Assembly: GCA_027257055.1 (NCBI GenBank)
Contig: JAPVLO010000044.1
Location: forward strand, 372,001-436,000
Length of the DNA stretch: 64,000 nt
Direction of reading: 5' to 3'
From: Cephalopachus bancanus
Lineage: Eukaryota; Chordata; Mammalia; Primates; Tarsiidae
Shown: positions 1 through 11,939 of the stretch, piece by piece
How positions within the stretch are numbered: the stretch's first letter is position 1
How the letters are laid out: every line of letters begins with the position of its first letter
Translations under genes and position numbers: made by a program
The notes under the pieces: model-generated
What the model was told of the DNA's origin: nothing
What the model saw: only the letters and a program-made list of their open reading frames with translations
Database searches by the model: none

Positions 1-236
1 TGAGTTTCCTACTATATCGCTTCATGGCTCCTTACACTTTACCTTCCAAGCTCTTGGTCTCAGTTTGGGTTTCCCCACAAGCAGAACCAAAACCAGGATT
101 TGGGAGGTGGTCCTAATAAATGTAGTAAGGGAGTGGTTCAGGGGTAGAGAAAAAAAGGAAAGACAATAAATAATGAGTCAATGAGTGTGGGCAACTGGGT
201 TCAATCCCACTGGGGACCTTTGGAGACACTCTAGAA

Positions 237-426
237 CAGGGGTCAGGGCCACTTGTCTGTTTTTGTAAATAAAGGTGTGTTGGAACACAGCCACACTCAT
301 TTGTTTATGTATTGTCTGTAATACATAGTTGTAGCAAAAACTGTATGGCCAACAAAACCTAAAATATTTACTGTCTATATCTATATTTGCTGTCTAGCCC
401 TTTAAGAAAAAGTATGCTGAACCCTG
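237..426. mobile_element. Non-autonomous hAT-type DNA transposon, about 190 bp
   Basis: The element starts CAGGGGTC and ends with the inverted counterpart AACCCTG. It is flanked by an 8-bp target-site duplication, CTCTAGAA at 229-236 and CTTTAGAA at 427-434 (one mismatch). An 8-bp duplication with CAGGG-type termini is the hAT signature. The interior (Tgtttttgtaaataaag, ggaacacagccac) is familiar from a common mammalian hAT-Charlie family, but I am not certain of its exact name. It is far too short to encode a transposase. Confidence 0.8.
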
Positions 427-434
427 CTTTAGAA

Positions 435-1020
435 CATATCTCAGGATTGTCCTACAGAGGCAAGGAAACTGGGGTGTTTATTCACCAACTTCCTTCTCTC
501 GTTGGATGCAAGTTGCTTCTGGGAGTGTTGTTTTCCTGTGTCCCCGAATGAATGATTGGTAATAGAGATGGAAATTAAGTCTCAGAAAGGTTATATACTA
601 TTGCTAGGGTAAAATAGATTTGTGTCTGGGCCTTTTGACTATAAGCCTAGTACATTTTCCTTTTCATAAGACAAAACATAATGAATTGCCCAATGTGTAT
701 GAATGATATGACAGCAAGGAGAAAGATACTAAGGGGTTAAGTAGTCATGGAGGGGTGAGTCACGTTGAATAAATGATCTTGTGAGAAAGAAAAAGTATAA
801 GGGATCCCTTGACCAGAGTTTCCAAGAAAGGCAGAAGCAACTGCACAAGAGCTGGACTGGAGAGAGTGCTATGTTAGAGGGGGTATTGTGGCGCGTAAGC
901 AGAAAAGGCATGTAATAAAGTTTGGACAGTAAGGGGAAGCCTAGTCAATGCTGGGTCTTGCTGGTGAGAGAGTGTTGGGTCTCCATCTGAAAAATAAAAG
1001 TATTACTTTAAGAAAATATC
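435..1020. other. Mostly unique sequence, possible very old repeat at 690-960
   Basis: No coding signal is visible. The part around 690-960 (gagggtattgtgg, tgggtcttgctggtgag) loosely resembles a widespread ancient mammalian repeat, but it is too diverged to name. The last bases (1010-1020) are the left target duplication of the following Alu. Confidence 0.4.
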
Positions 1021-1326
1021 AGGCTGGGGGCAGTGGCTCACATCTATAATCCCAGCACTTTGGAAGGCCGAGGTGAGAGGATTGCCTGAGCCCACAGGTT
1101 TGAGACTAGCCTGAGCAACTTGGCAAGATCTCATCTCTACAATAAATCAAAAAATTAGCTGGGCATGGTGGGGCATGCCTGTAGTTCCAGCTACTTGGAA
1201 GGCAGAGATGGAAGGATCACCTGCGCCCAGCAGGTCGAGGCTGTGGTGGCTTTGAGCATGCCATTGCCCTCCAGCTTGGGTGACAGAGTGAGACACCAAC
1301 TAAAAAAAAAAAGAAAGAAATAAAGA
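1021..1326 (+). mobile_element. Alu element, dimeric, lineage-specific type
   Basis: Both 7SL-derived arms are present, ending in an A-rich tail with AAAG units. An 11-bp target-site duplication, AAGAAAATATC, flanks it at 1010-1020 and 1327-1337. The left arm ends with 'ctcatctctacaataaatcaaa' instead of the anthropoid 'gtctctactaaaaata', and the right arm carries the 'cagcaggtcgaggctgtggtggc' block shared with the other young Alus here. Several decayed CpGs suggest it is not a recent insertion. Confidence 0.93.
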
Positions 1327-1654
1327 AAGAAAATATCCTCTTTATCCTCTTTAGCATTCTTTTCCAGCAGATCTGGAATTCTGTAACCTGCCACTTGGAC
1401 AGGAATGTACAATGCCAAGATACAGTAGGGTCAGACTCACACCCATCAGCAAACTCATGCATCTTGATGACTATATAAATTACTGATTTGCTTTGTGGTT
1501 TTGTAAATGGCAAAATTAGTCCCACAAAGTGTCAATTAAGCAAACTTTGGTAAATAATACCTTACAATTATTGGGTGCTCATCTCACTCTGTTCCTCAAT
1601 ATGCTAATAATTATACTATATTAGTAATAATACTAGTATAATAGTAATAGATAA

Positions 1655-1862
1655 TACTTATCTAACACTTACTACGTGCTAGACACTGACTAAATACTTC
1701 ATATGAATTAAATTGTACTTACAACCACCTCATGAGGTAGGTATTATTATTATCATGGCCTTCCTACTGAGCAAATGAGGTCATTGAGAGGTTAAGAACT
1801 TTGCCCAAGGTCACACTGCTTGTAGGTAAATACTGGAGCCAGGATTAAACCTAGAGAGTCCA
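1655..1862 (-). mobile_element. MIR SINE fragment
   Basis: Read on the minus strand it contains the tRNA-derived MIR core: a gene-like 'cttgggcaaagttctta' block, an ATGAGGT-type segment and an 'actacgtgctagacac' end. An AT-rich low-complexity patch (about 1600-1660) adjoins it. Confidence 0.8.
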
Positions 1863-2534
1863 AAAAGTAGAGTGGTTGAATTTGACTGCCATAGGTTACC
1901 TTAGCACACTGACTTGGAAGGCTGGGGGAGAAGTCAACTCTAGAGGCATTGGTTTGATTTCTCTGATTGTGCCCTTTCACATCTATGGAAGTCTATAACT
2001 TTTGGGCATGAAAGTTTTCATGATACACTTTTCCTTGGAGAAGATTTTACCTGCAATAGCATTTCCCTGTCAACACAAGGGTGGTTGGGAGGTGATGAGG
2101 GGTCACTATTGTAATGACCAAAACAACTGGGGATGGAATTATCAGGAGTCATTGTTATCATCAGTAAGCAGTATGTATCAGCCCAATACCTGTCCTTCCT
2201 CAGACCCACTGGTCCTGGGTATCTTCACCTCAGTGGGATTTTTAGGGAGCCTTTGTCTCAGTTTAGATTACTCCAGAAGTATCTTTGAGTCTAAGGCTTA
2301 AGTGTAAGCAGTTCATCTGGGAGGAGCAGAGGCTACTATTGGGACAGTGGAGAAGAGACACAGGGAAGAGAAGGTGGTCAGTGAGTGACTGGGGTTTAGC
2401 TCTAGAAGGAAATGCTGAGAAACAGTGCACAATGCAGGACTCAGAGTTATCTTACCCAAAGAGTGAGACAGCTGGGATGCTGTATATTTATTTATGGATT
2501 GTGGAGTATATGTGAGGATTTACTACGCATGTAT
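1863..2534. other. Unique sequence
   Basis: No repeat family, RNA gene or exon-like structure is recognised. Short open frames occur on both strands but show no domain similarity and end at random stops. Confidence 0.5.
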
Positions 2535-5500
2535 ATTGCATGAAGGTGAAGTTTGGCCTTCTGATGGGGATAGTACTCAGTGAGTAGTTTAGTGACCCTC
2601 ATTCCCCCTAGCTTTCTCCTTTAGCAGTGCCCAGCATTTGTTGCTCCCATCCTTGTGCCCATGTGCCCATCGTTTAGTGCCCACTTATAAGTGAGAACAT
2701 GCAGTATTCAGATTTTTATATCTATGACAGTTAACTTAGGATGTTCGTCTCCAGCTGCGTCTGTGTTGCTGCAAAAGATAAGATTTTGTTCTTTATGGCT
2801 CTGTAGTATTCCATTATGTATATGTACTGCATTGTCTATCTCATTCACCTTAGATGGGCATCTGGGTTGGGGCCATGCTTTTATTATTGTGGATAGTGCT
2901 GCAGTAAACATATACCTGCAGGTATCTTTTTATAAAGTGATTTGTGTTCCTTTGGGTATATTCCCAGTAGTGGGGTTGCTGGGTTGAATGGTAGCTTTAA
3001 TTTTTTTATTTTTAGTTCTTTGAGGTATCCTCAAACTGCTTTCCACAAAAGTTGAATTAACTTACATTCCCACCAACCGTATAGAAGTGTTCCCCTTTCT
3101 CTGTAGGCTTGCCAACACCTGTTATTTTTTGACTATTTAATGACATCCATCCTGACTGGTGTGAGATGGTATCTCTTTGTAGTTTGATTTGCATTTCTCT
3201 GATGATTAGTGATACTTAGAATTTTTTCATATGTTTGTTGGCCGCTTGTATATCTTCCTTTGAGAAATGTCTGTTCATGTCCTTTGCCCAATTTTTAATG
3301 GGGTTATTTGTTTTTATTTTGTTTGGTCAATTCATTTGAGTTCTTTATAGATCCTGGAGGTTAGGCCTTTGTCAAATGCATAGCTTGCAAATTTTTTTGC
3401 CCCATTCTGTGGATTATCTCTTTACTTTCTTGTTGGTTTCTTTTACTTTGCAAAAATGTTTTAGATTAAGGTCCCAAATGTCCATTTTAGTTTTTGCTGC
3501 ATTTACTTTTGAGGACTTGGCCACAGATTTATTGCCTGGGCCAATGTCCACTATGGGGTTCCCTATGTTTTCTTCTAAGATTCTTATAGGTTGAGGTATC
3601 ATATTTAAGTTCTTGGTCATTTTGAATCAATTTTTGTATATGGTAATAGTTAGAGGCCCAGTTTCATTCTTCGTTATGAGGTTAGCCAGTTTCCCAGCAT
3701 CATTTGCTAAATAGAGTTTCATTTAACCAATGTTTGTTTCTGTCAGCTTTGTCAAAGATGAGTTGGTTGAAGGTTTGTGACTTTATTTCTGAGTTCTCTG
3801 TCCTTTCCATTGGCCTATATATCCTGCTTCATGTCCTGTGTGTCAATTTTTGCACCAGTACCATGCTGTTTTGGTTACTGTAGCCTTGCAGTAAAGTTTG
3901 AAGTCTGGAAGTGTGATGCCAACAGCTTTGTTATTTTTTGCTGAGGGTTGCTTTAGCTATTTGGGATCTTTTTGGCATCCATATGAATTTCAGTATTGTC
4001 CTTTATAGGACTGTGAAAAATGTTACTGGTAGTTTGATAGGGATTACATTGAATCTGTAGATTGCTTTGGGTTGAATAAACATCTTGGCAATATTAATTC
4101 TTCCAATTCATGAACATGGGATGTTCTTTCACTTGTTTGTGTTGTTTCTTTATTTATCTGAGCAGAGTTGTGTAGATCTCATTGTAAAGATCTCTCACCT
4201 CTTTGGACAGATGAATATTGAGGTAATTTGTGTGTGCATGCATGGCTATTGTGAATGGATTGTGTTTTTGATTTGGTTATCAGTCTGTTTGTTGTTAGTG
4301 TATGAGAATGCAACTGATTTTTGTGCATTGATTTTGTATCCTGAACTATTTATTAGTGCAAGGAGGTTTTTAGTAGGCTTTCTACAGTTTTCTAGGTATG
4401 GAATAATATCATCTGCAAAGAGGAATAATTTATCTTCCCCTTTGCCTATTTGGATATCTCTAATTTCTTTCTCCTGCCTGATTGCTCTGGTTAGGAATTC
4501 CAATGTTAAGTTCAATAGGAGTGGTGAGAGTAGACATTCTTGTCTTGTTCCAGTTCCTTGGGGGAATGGTTCTGGCTTCTTCTTATTAAGTGTGATGTTT
4601 GCTGCAGGTTGTCATAGATGGCTCTTATTATTTTTGAAGTAAGTTCCTTTGAGGCCTAGGTGTTTAAGGGTTTTTATCAAGAAAGGATCTTGGATTTTAT
4701 CAAATGCTTTTTCTGTATCTATTGAAATAATAATGTGGTTCTTAATTTTATATCTGTTTATGTGGTAGATTACATTTCCTAATTTGTATATGTTGAATCA
4801 GCCTTGCATCCTGGGGATTAAGCCCACCTGGTCATGACGAATGATCCTTGTAATGTGTTGTTGTATGCAATTTGTTAGTATCTTGTTGAGGATTTTTGCA
4901 TATATGTTTATTAGGGAAATTGACCTGAAGTTTTCTTTCCTTGTTAGATCTTTGAATTTTGGAGTATCACGAGGATATTGGTTTCATAGAATGAGCCAGG
5001 ATGAATTCCTTCCTTCTCAATTGCTTTGAAAACTTTCATTAGGATTGGTATCAGCTCTTTCTTGTGTGTCTGGTAAAATTCAGCTGAGAAACTATCTGGT
5101 CCAGGGCTTTTTTGGGAGGGGAGGTTTCTTATTACTGACCAATTGTTATTTGTCTGTTTAAGGTTTTAATTTTTTCCTGTTACAATCTTGGGAGTTTGTG
5201 TGTTGTCAGAAATTTCTCCATTTCCTCTAGATTTTCTAGCTTACTTACATGCAGAAGTTCATAGTAAACTCAGATAATCTTTTGTATTTCTTCATGGTTG
5301 ATTGAAACATTGCCTTTTTATTTTCTGATTGTGTTTACTTGAATTCTCATTAATATTCTCTCTCGCTTTCTTCATCTGTCTCTTAAAATGGCCAGGGCTT
5401 TATAAATTTTATTTATCATTTCAAAGAATCAGTTTTTTACTCACTTGTCCTTTGTATGATTTTTTTGGTCTCTGTTTCATTAAGTTTTGATTTTATTCTG

Positions 5501-6548
5501 ATAATTTCCATTCTTCTACTGGGTTTGGGATTGGATTGTTTTTGTCTTTCCAGCTCCCTTATTTGTGACAGTAGACTTTTCTGTTTTCTTGATGTGTGTT
5601 TGTGCAATGTTATAAACTTCTCTCTCAGAACTGATTTCATGGTATACCATAGGTTTTGGTATATTGTATTTTTGTTTTCATTTGTTTCTAGGAATATTTT
5701 TATTTCTGTCTTTATTTCTGTGTTAACCCCAAAGTCATTCAGAAGTATATTGCTTAATTTCCATGTATTTGTGTGTTTGGGGGAATTCCTGTTGGTGATG
5801 ATCTATTTTTGTTCTGCGGATAAAATGTATCTATTTTATTATTGTGGTCTGAGAATATGCTTGGTGTTATTTTGACCTTTTGAAATTTGCTCACACTTGA
5901 TTTGTGTCCGAGGATTTGGTCAATCTTGGAGTATATTTTGTGTGCTAATGAGAAGAATGTATGTTCTGTGGTTGTTGGGTGGAATATTCTGTAGGTAGGT
6001 GATTATTAGATATAATTGGTCCAGTGTTAAGGTCTCTAATTTCTTGGATAGTTTTCTGCCTTGATAATCTGTCTATAGCTGTTAGCAGGGTACTGACATC
6101 TTTGACTATTGTATGGCTGTTATGTCCTGTCTTAGATTAATTAGAAATTATTTTATAAATCTGGGTGCTCCTATGTTTAGTGTTTCCACATTCAAGATGG
6201 ATATATTTTGCTGGTGAATTGAGCTCTTTATCATTATGTAGTGCCCTTCACTGTCCTTTTTAACTTTTATTGGTTTAAGGTCTGTTTTACCTGATGTATG
6301 AATAGCTACCCCTTCTCTTTTTTTATTTTCCATTTCTCTGGAAGGTCTTTCTCCAGTCCTTTATCTTGGGACTGTGGGTATAATTTGCAATGAGATGAAT
6401 ACCTGAAGGCAGCAGGATGGGTCATGCTTCTTTATCCAATTTGCCACTTTGTGCCTTTTCAGTGATCCAGTTGAACTGTTCACATTTGAGTTACTTATTG
6501 ACATGTGGGGATTTGTTCCTGTTATGTTGTTGTTAAGACATTGCTTTA

Positions 6549-9500
6549 CCACAATCCCATTCACATTAGCCACTAAAAAATGAAATACCTCGGCATCTTC
6601 CTAACCAGAGAAGTGAAAGACCTTTACATTGAGAACTATAAAACACTGCTGAAAGAAATCCAAGAAGAAATGAAGGGAAAAATATTCCATGCTCATGGAT
6701 AGGAAGAATCAATATTGTTAAAATGTCCATCCTACTAAAGGCAATTTACAAATTCAATGCAGTACCTATTAAATTACCAACATCATTCTTCTCAGATCTG
6801 GAAAAGACAATACAGAAATTCATATGGAAACAAAAATGACCACGAATAGCCCAAACAATACTTAGCAAAAGAAACAAAGCAGGAGGTATCACATTTCCAG
6901 ACTTCAAACTACTATAAGGCTACAGCAATCAAAACTGCTCAGTATTGGTACAAGAATAGGCATATAGACCAATGGAACAGGATAGAGATTCCGGAAGCAA
7001 AGTTTCAATTTCTCAACCAACTCATCTTTGACAAAGCCCCCAACGACAACCACTGGGGAGAGGAGAACCTATTCAGTAAATGGTGCTGGAAAAACTGTCT
7101 GATCACATGTGGAAGATTGAAACAGGATCCTTACCTATCTCCATACACAAACATTAACTCTAAATGGATCAAAGATCTAAATGTAAAACTTCAAACTATA
7201 AGAATCTTAGAAAATGCAGGAGACACCCTTATGGAAATTGAAACTGGCAACCAATTCCTGATCAGAACCCTAAGCCTGTAAGAAGAAATAATATGGACAA
7301 GTGGGACCTCATCAAACTGACGAGCTTCTGCAAAGCAAAAGAAACTGTCAAGAGAGCAGGGAGACAACACACAAACTGGGAAAAAATATTTGCCAACTGT
7401 ATATCTGACAAAGGCCTAACACCTAGGATCTACAAGGAACCCAAACACACCGAAAGGAAAAAAAAACAAATAGTCCCATTAAAAAGTGGGCAAAAGACAT
7501 GAATAGACACTTCTCAAAAGAAGATATATGGGCTGCTAACAGACACATGAAAAAGTGCTCAGCCTCACTAGTCATCAGGGAAATGCAAATCAAAGCCACA
7601 TTGAGATACCACCTAACCCCAGAAAGAATGGCCATCATTAATAAAACAAACAACAATAGATGCTGATGAGGATGTGGAGAAAAAGGAATGCTTCTACACC
7701 GCTGGTGGGAATGCAAACTAGTGCAACTTCTTTGAAAGACAGTGTGGTGATTTCTGAAAGAACTAGAAATTGATCTTCTGTATGACCCAGTGATCCCCCT
7801 ATTGGGAATATACTTAGAAGAACTCAAATCACTCTACAAAAAAGATACGTGCACACGCATGTTTATTGCAGTTCTATTCACAACAGTAAAAACATGGAAC
7901 CGACCATGCTGCCCATCAAAGCTGGACTGGATAAAGAAATGTGGTACATATACACAATGGAATATTATGCAGCCATAAAGGATAAACATATGGACTTCGC
8001 AGCAACTTGGATAGATTTAGAGTCGATCATACTCAGTGATCTATCAAAGAAACAAAGAACTGAGTACTATGTTCTCATTCATAAGCGGACCTTGAACAAT
8101 TATCATAATAATATAAGAAAGGCTGTGGTCACAGATAAAGGCCTGATCACACCAATCACAACAGATGTGGCTGCCAAGGGACTGCAGGAAATCTCTGACT
8201 CTGTGAAGTTTCTGTCAAAGAAAGCAGGAAATGGAAAGCTGTTACCTGAAAAATAACAAGGAGGATCTTTTAGTGTTTCCAACCTGGGCATGTTTGGCAT
8301 CGACGAGTTCACCACCATGATTTATTCCCCACAAGCCTGCATCTTGGCTGTTGGGAGGTTGTGACCTGTGCTGAAGTTTGTGGAGGATGAAGAGGGGAAT
8401 GTCCGACTGCGGCACAACCAGCTCGTCACCGTCACGATGTTGAGTGACAGTCGCGTGGTCGATGACGAGCTGGCCACCAGGTTCCTTGAGAGTTTCAAGG
8501 CCAACCTGGAGAACTCCCTCTGGCTGGCCTAGGCCTCAGGGCCCCCACGTGTGTCTTGGCCTAGGGAGTAGCTGTTACGGAGACCTGCATGTAGGGAGCA
8601 ACTGGGTGTTCACGTGTGAAGTGTGCGAAACACTTATCTATTATAAAAGTGAAGGCATTTGACCCCAATTGCCTTCATTTTCAGTTTGGGTTTGATGTAG
8701 AAATAAATGATGGTCAGCTGTGAATGGTAACCAGGGCACTGAGATCCACTTTCACCATCTTGGTGCTGTACAAAAGGCGTATCGTCCAGGTGGAAGCAAG
8801 TATATGCTTGGCTTGCTGGAACATTTTAGGATACTGGAGAATGTATGATACATTGTAAGATAAAAAGATGGTTAGAACTCTGCCTTTGGAAGGTAGATGT
8901 AGATGTGGTCTTCAAAGCAATGCCCTTCACGTTAGCAGAGAGACTTCACTTTCAGAAGCACTGCTCTAGATATACTTGAACTAGTTAGTGTGTACAGAGT
9001 TTATTCTGGATAACGGTAAATCAGTAGGGTCACATTGCCTTGGGGCTGCAGCCACATTCTTGCGTGTTCTGTATATGTAAAGCCCCATGTTGCGAATGGT
9101 TCCTACGAGGCTTGTTTTTCACCTGTGTAACACTGTGCTTGTCTGAGGAGGAAGGGTAAATGAAGCAAGATGAGAGGAGGAGAGACATTTCTGAAAACTG
9201 GTTTGGCTCAATAAGAAGCCATGGCTGAGGTACTTGAACCCTTTGAAGCAAATGGCTCGCCTTCACCTGAGTTGAATATATTTAAAGAAAATGGGTGTCT
9301 GCTACCAAACATTTGAAGTTAGCGTTGGTCTAAACACAAAATGTTGTTTCTTGATGCATTGTAATACATTTTGTCCTGTGCAATAAAATGTGAGGAATTG
9401 TGGGGGGAAAAAAAAAAGAAAGGGATTGGCAGTAGTGGAAAACTGCCGGGGGAAGGGGAGTGGGATTGGCAGTTGAGGGAAACTGCTAGGGGAGGGAGGG

Positions 9501-9609
9501 GCACACCTCAGCAACAAGGGTACCTGCATAATCAACATTTGTATACCTAACCCTGAGTTGCACCCCACATCTTTAAAATAGAAAAAAATAGATAACAGGA
9601 GAAAAAAGC
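6549..9609 (+). mobile_element. 5'-truncated younger LINE-1 (L1 B) inserted between ORF1 and ORF2 of L1 A
   Basis: Orientation switches abruptly near 6549. From here the plus strand reads the last third of L1 ORF2 (matching the segment after the reverse transcriptase in the full-length copy at 16499-23003), then the end of ORF2 near 8080 and the 3'UTR. The 3'UTR resumes at 9422 after the pseudogene insertion and ends in a degenerate A-rich tail near 9575-9609. A 7-bp repeat, TGCTTTA, lies at 6542-6548 and 9610-9616 and may be the target duplication. On the far side L1 A continues with ORF1, which shows that B was inserted into A. The coding part has frameshifts. Confidence 0.88.
8121..9417 (+). 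pseudogene. PDHX: Processed, 5'-truncated pseudogene of PDHX (pyruvate dehydrogenase complex component X)
   Basis: The functional PDHX protein (E3-binding protein) tethers dihydrolipoamide dehydrogenase to the mitochondrial pyruvate dehydrogenase complex. This copy keeps only the C-terminal catalytic-like domain: 8122-8532 reads as about 136 codons including the block [11 protein letters not shown], the [10 protein letters not shown] motif, then [14 protein letters not shown], ending at TAG 8530-8532. The DSRVVDD form rather than the DHRVVDG of the E2 acetyltransferase points to PDHX and not DLAT. Two in-frame stops break it (TAA 8254-8256, TGA 8362-8364) with no frameshift seen. A 3'UTR of about 870 bp follows, with AATAAA at 9382-9387 and a 10-base poly(A) at 9408-9417. 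An 8-bp direct repeat AAGAAAGG (8115-8122 and 9416-9423) fits an L1-mediated target duplication. There are no introns. It sits inside the 3'UTR of L1 B. Confidence 0.9.
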
Positions 9610-9620
9610 TGCTTTATATT

Positions 9621-9896
9621 CTAGCTATGTGGCTGATTTGCATGGTCTGTTCTTATGCTTTTCTGAGGAATGGAACTATTCTTTATTTCTGTGTGTAGAA
9701 CTTCCTTAAGCATCTCCTGAAGGGCTGGTTTGAAGGTGGCATATTCTCTTAGGAATTGCATGTCTGGAAAGGATTTTAATTCTCCTTCATTAATGCAGCT
9801 TAGCTTTGTGGGGTAAGAATTCTTCCTTTCTAGAAGTTCAGTTTGGTTCTTTCTTAGAATGGCCAGGTCAGCATTCACTTCCTGTACTACCTTCAT
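9621..9896 (-). pseudogene. L1 A ORF1 remnant with an internal in-frame deletion
   Basis: An open stretch of 91 codons on the minus strand joins part of the ORF1 coiled-coil region (ADLAILRKNQTELLERKN) directly to the C-terminal domain (YPTKLSCINEGELKSFPD and onward). In L1 ORF1 proteins these are separated by the rest of the coiled coil and the RNA-recognition domain, so roughly 150 codons are missing, yet the frame is kept across the junction near 9800-9825. ORF1 normally makes the RNA-binding trimer of the L1 ribonucleoprotein; without the RRM this remnant could not. Confidence 0.75.
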
Positions 9897-9899
9897 AGC

Positions 9900-11265
9900 C
9901 AGGTTTATTTGTATGTCTACTTTTTCCTGGATCTTGTTGAGTCTCTTTGCCTTTCATGTCTGTCATCAAGAACAGGTCATTCTGGATGAGTTCCATTACT
10001 TGGGATCAGAGAAACCCCTTTGTGTGTCAAATTGTTAAGGTTTTGGGGATTGCCAGTATTTTATTGCTGGTTCTTCCTCATCTGTGAGGACAGACTCTAA
10101 CCTTTTAATTTTATGTTTCGTTATTTTTTATTTGATAAAGTTGAAATTATTAGGGTGACAGTTTGTGGTGTTTTCTTACCTGTCTTTCCTCCTCTGGTCT
10201 GCCTGTGGTAGGAGCAGGGGTGGCAGGGAAAGTGGGGAAGAAACCTTCTGTCACTGCTTCACTGGTGTAGTCTGGCGGGGGTGGGACAAGTACTTTCTTT
10301 CAGATTAGGGGCTTCCCCCCACTCTGGCACAAGCACTAGGGGTCCCAGCTAGCTGGGAACTCTGGCATCTCTCTCCCCAATCCGTGTGTTTTATCAGGTT
10401 GATTGGCAGGTAGCCAGGAGGTGCCCCATGGCTCTACTCTGGCATGGATGTTCTCTGGAGCATGAAGTAGCCTCCTTTAGGTGAGTTCACCCCTCTGGCA
10501 CAGGGGGTAGATCGGAGACTGCTGCCTTGCTGGGTGATACTTGGATTTTCTTTCTCAGTCTGCAGGTGGGCAAGGCCGTTAGCACTGCACTGCACAGAAG
10601 TGCACCACCTACTAGTTCCTGCCCTGCTCAGTAGGTGGGGCAATTGCAGTGATAATGGTTCTCCTAGGGCCAGCTGCACAGCCCTAAGCTGCATCCTGAA
10701 CTGGGCTGGGATGGCTTCCAGTGACACTGGAGAAATGTCCCCAGAGTGAGCATACTGCCCCTGCTAGGGGCTGAAAAGGGAGGGAGGGGGGAAGTACTCA
10801 TGTGGGACAGACTTCCTCTGCAGGGAGAACCAAAGACTTGGCCTTTGGCATTGGGACTTACTGGGAGCTGGAGTTCTCTTGTCCCTGCGTGGCTCCAGCC
10901 AGTGGGTCTGTCCTGATGGATCCAGCCCAATTCTGGGCAGTTCTCTGTGCCTGATCAGTGCAGGAAGGGGTACAGGAGTGGGGGAGGGCCTGGGCTGTCT
11001 TTCCCTTGTCTAGGACTGTAGAGGCTCACAAGAGGTGTGTAAACTCACCACTTCATTTTCCAAGACCAATCTCCCAATCGTGTGTGGAACCACTTCTGGG
11101 AGTGGCTGGGGCTTGGGGCTGTGTGTTCTCTGCAGCCTCGGAATATTGACCATAACCCCAACCTGGGTTTCCAAGCTGACCTCCTCCTCCTGTTAAGCTT
11201 CTTTGCTGAGAGCCACAGTCATTCACTGTCTTCAGTCCGCCATTTTGGCCCTGTCCCAAGCCAGC
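9900..11265 (-). promoter_or_regulatory. L1 A 5'UTR (ancient internal promoter region)
   Basis: This G/C-rich, stop-rich stretch precedes ORF1 on the minus strand. Near its 5' end the minus strand reads AAAATGGCGG (11237-11246), a YY1-type site in the place expected for an L1 promoter. No intact promoter function is implied after so much decay. Confidence 0.6.
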
Positions 11266-11516
11266 ATGTGTATAAGCCAACTCTCAAGACTCATTAATGG
11301 AGGGCTTCTTTTCAGGTTAATTCCCTAGCACTTCTGACCTGCTCTGCAGGGGCAATGCAGACTCAGAAAACACACTCAGAGATGCAGACACCAGTAATTG
11401 AAAACCAACCAAGAAATAGCTATGGGCAAGTGAGTCTCTGACAACACCTGTGTGTGTGGCTGTGACTAAAGATGAGCAGGATTTGGATGGTTTGGAGAGG
11501 CACAGACTAGGGTGTC

Positions 11517-11720
11517 CATCTAGGTTCCACCATACAAACACTTAGACCTTGTGCTGTTATTTATCTAAACCTCAGTTCCCTCTTCTACACAAATGGAGGT
11601 GAAGAGAGTTCCAACTTCTCAGGGTTGTTATGAACTCTGAATGAGATAATACACAAAGCACTGGGCCTGTTAAAAATGCAACTTCGTATTACTTTATGAT
11701 TATCATCATTATTACTTAAA
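11517..11720 (+). mobile_element. MIR SINE fragment
   Basis: The core 'aaacctcagttccctcttct' and the following 'agggttgttatgaactctgaatgagataat' block match the MIR plus orientation. The flanking 11266-11516 shows no recognised feature. Confidence 0.75.
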
Positions 11721-11939
11721 GTGATGGGTCCAAGTGGAGAGAGAGAGATTTCGGAAGGAAATGCTGGTCTCTGTGGTGCTTAGAGCAACTCAACCCTCGC
11801 CAAACAATTTAGAGCTGTCAAAAGAACTCAAACTGCATGAAGCTTCCACAAGCATTTTCTTCTTTTTTCTCCCCCAAAAGGTCAAACATATGCTTCGAGT
11901 GGGACATTTCCTTCAATCACTTTCAAAATAACAATTTGT

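Larger units (their letters stand above)
2535..11265 (-). mobile_element. Old LINE-1 (L1 A), near full length, split by a younger L1
   Basis: On the minus strand the 5'UTR (about 9900-11265, G/C-rich) leads into an ORF1 remnant (9621-9896) and then, beyond the inserted element at 6549-9609, ORF2 from about 6520 down to about 2690, followed by a 3'UTR reaching about 2535. ORF2 is recognisable in pieces: the N-terminal segment with SLKRHKVANWIKKHDPS near 6370-6530, the endonuclease region around 6150-6330, and reverse-transcriptase pieces such as [14 protein letters not shown] near 4400. It has many stops and frameshifts. The 3' end has no clear poly(A), and I could not identify target duplications. 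The 3'UTR resembles mammalian-wide L1M types. The 5' end is an estimate (within about 20 bp). Confidence 0.88.

Noticed and set aside
4085..4642. Open frame of 185 codons on the plus strand
   Set aside because: It lies antisense to ORF2 of L1 A. The minus strand reads L1 reverse transcriptase here, so this is a shadow.
8121..8532. Could be the E2 acetyltransferase gene DLAT
   Set aside because: The DSRVVDD segment and the C-terminal [14 protein letters not shown] text fit PDHX and not DLAT, which has DHRVVDG.
6549..9609. Could L1 A and L1 B be one twin-primed L1 with an inverted 5' part
   Set aside because: The antisense part has its own 3'UTR at 2535 and its ORF1 and 5'UTR continue after 9610, so two separate elements are required.
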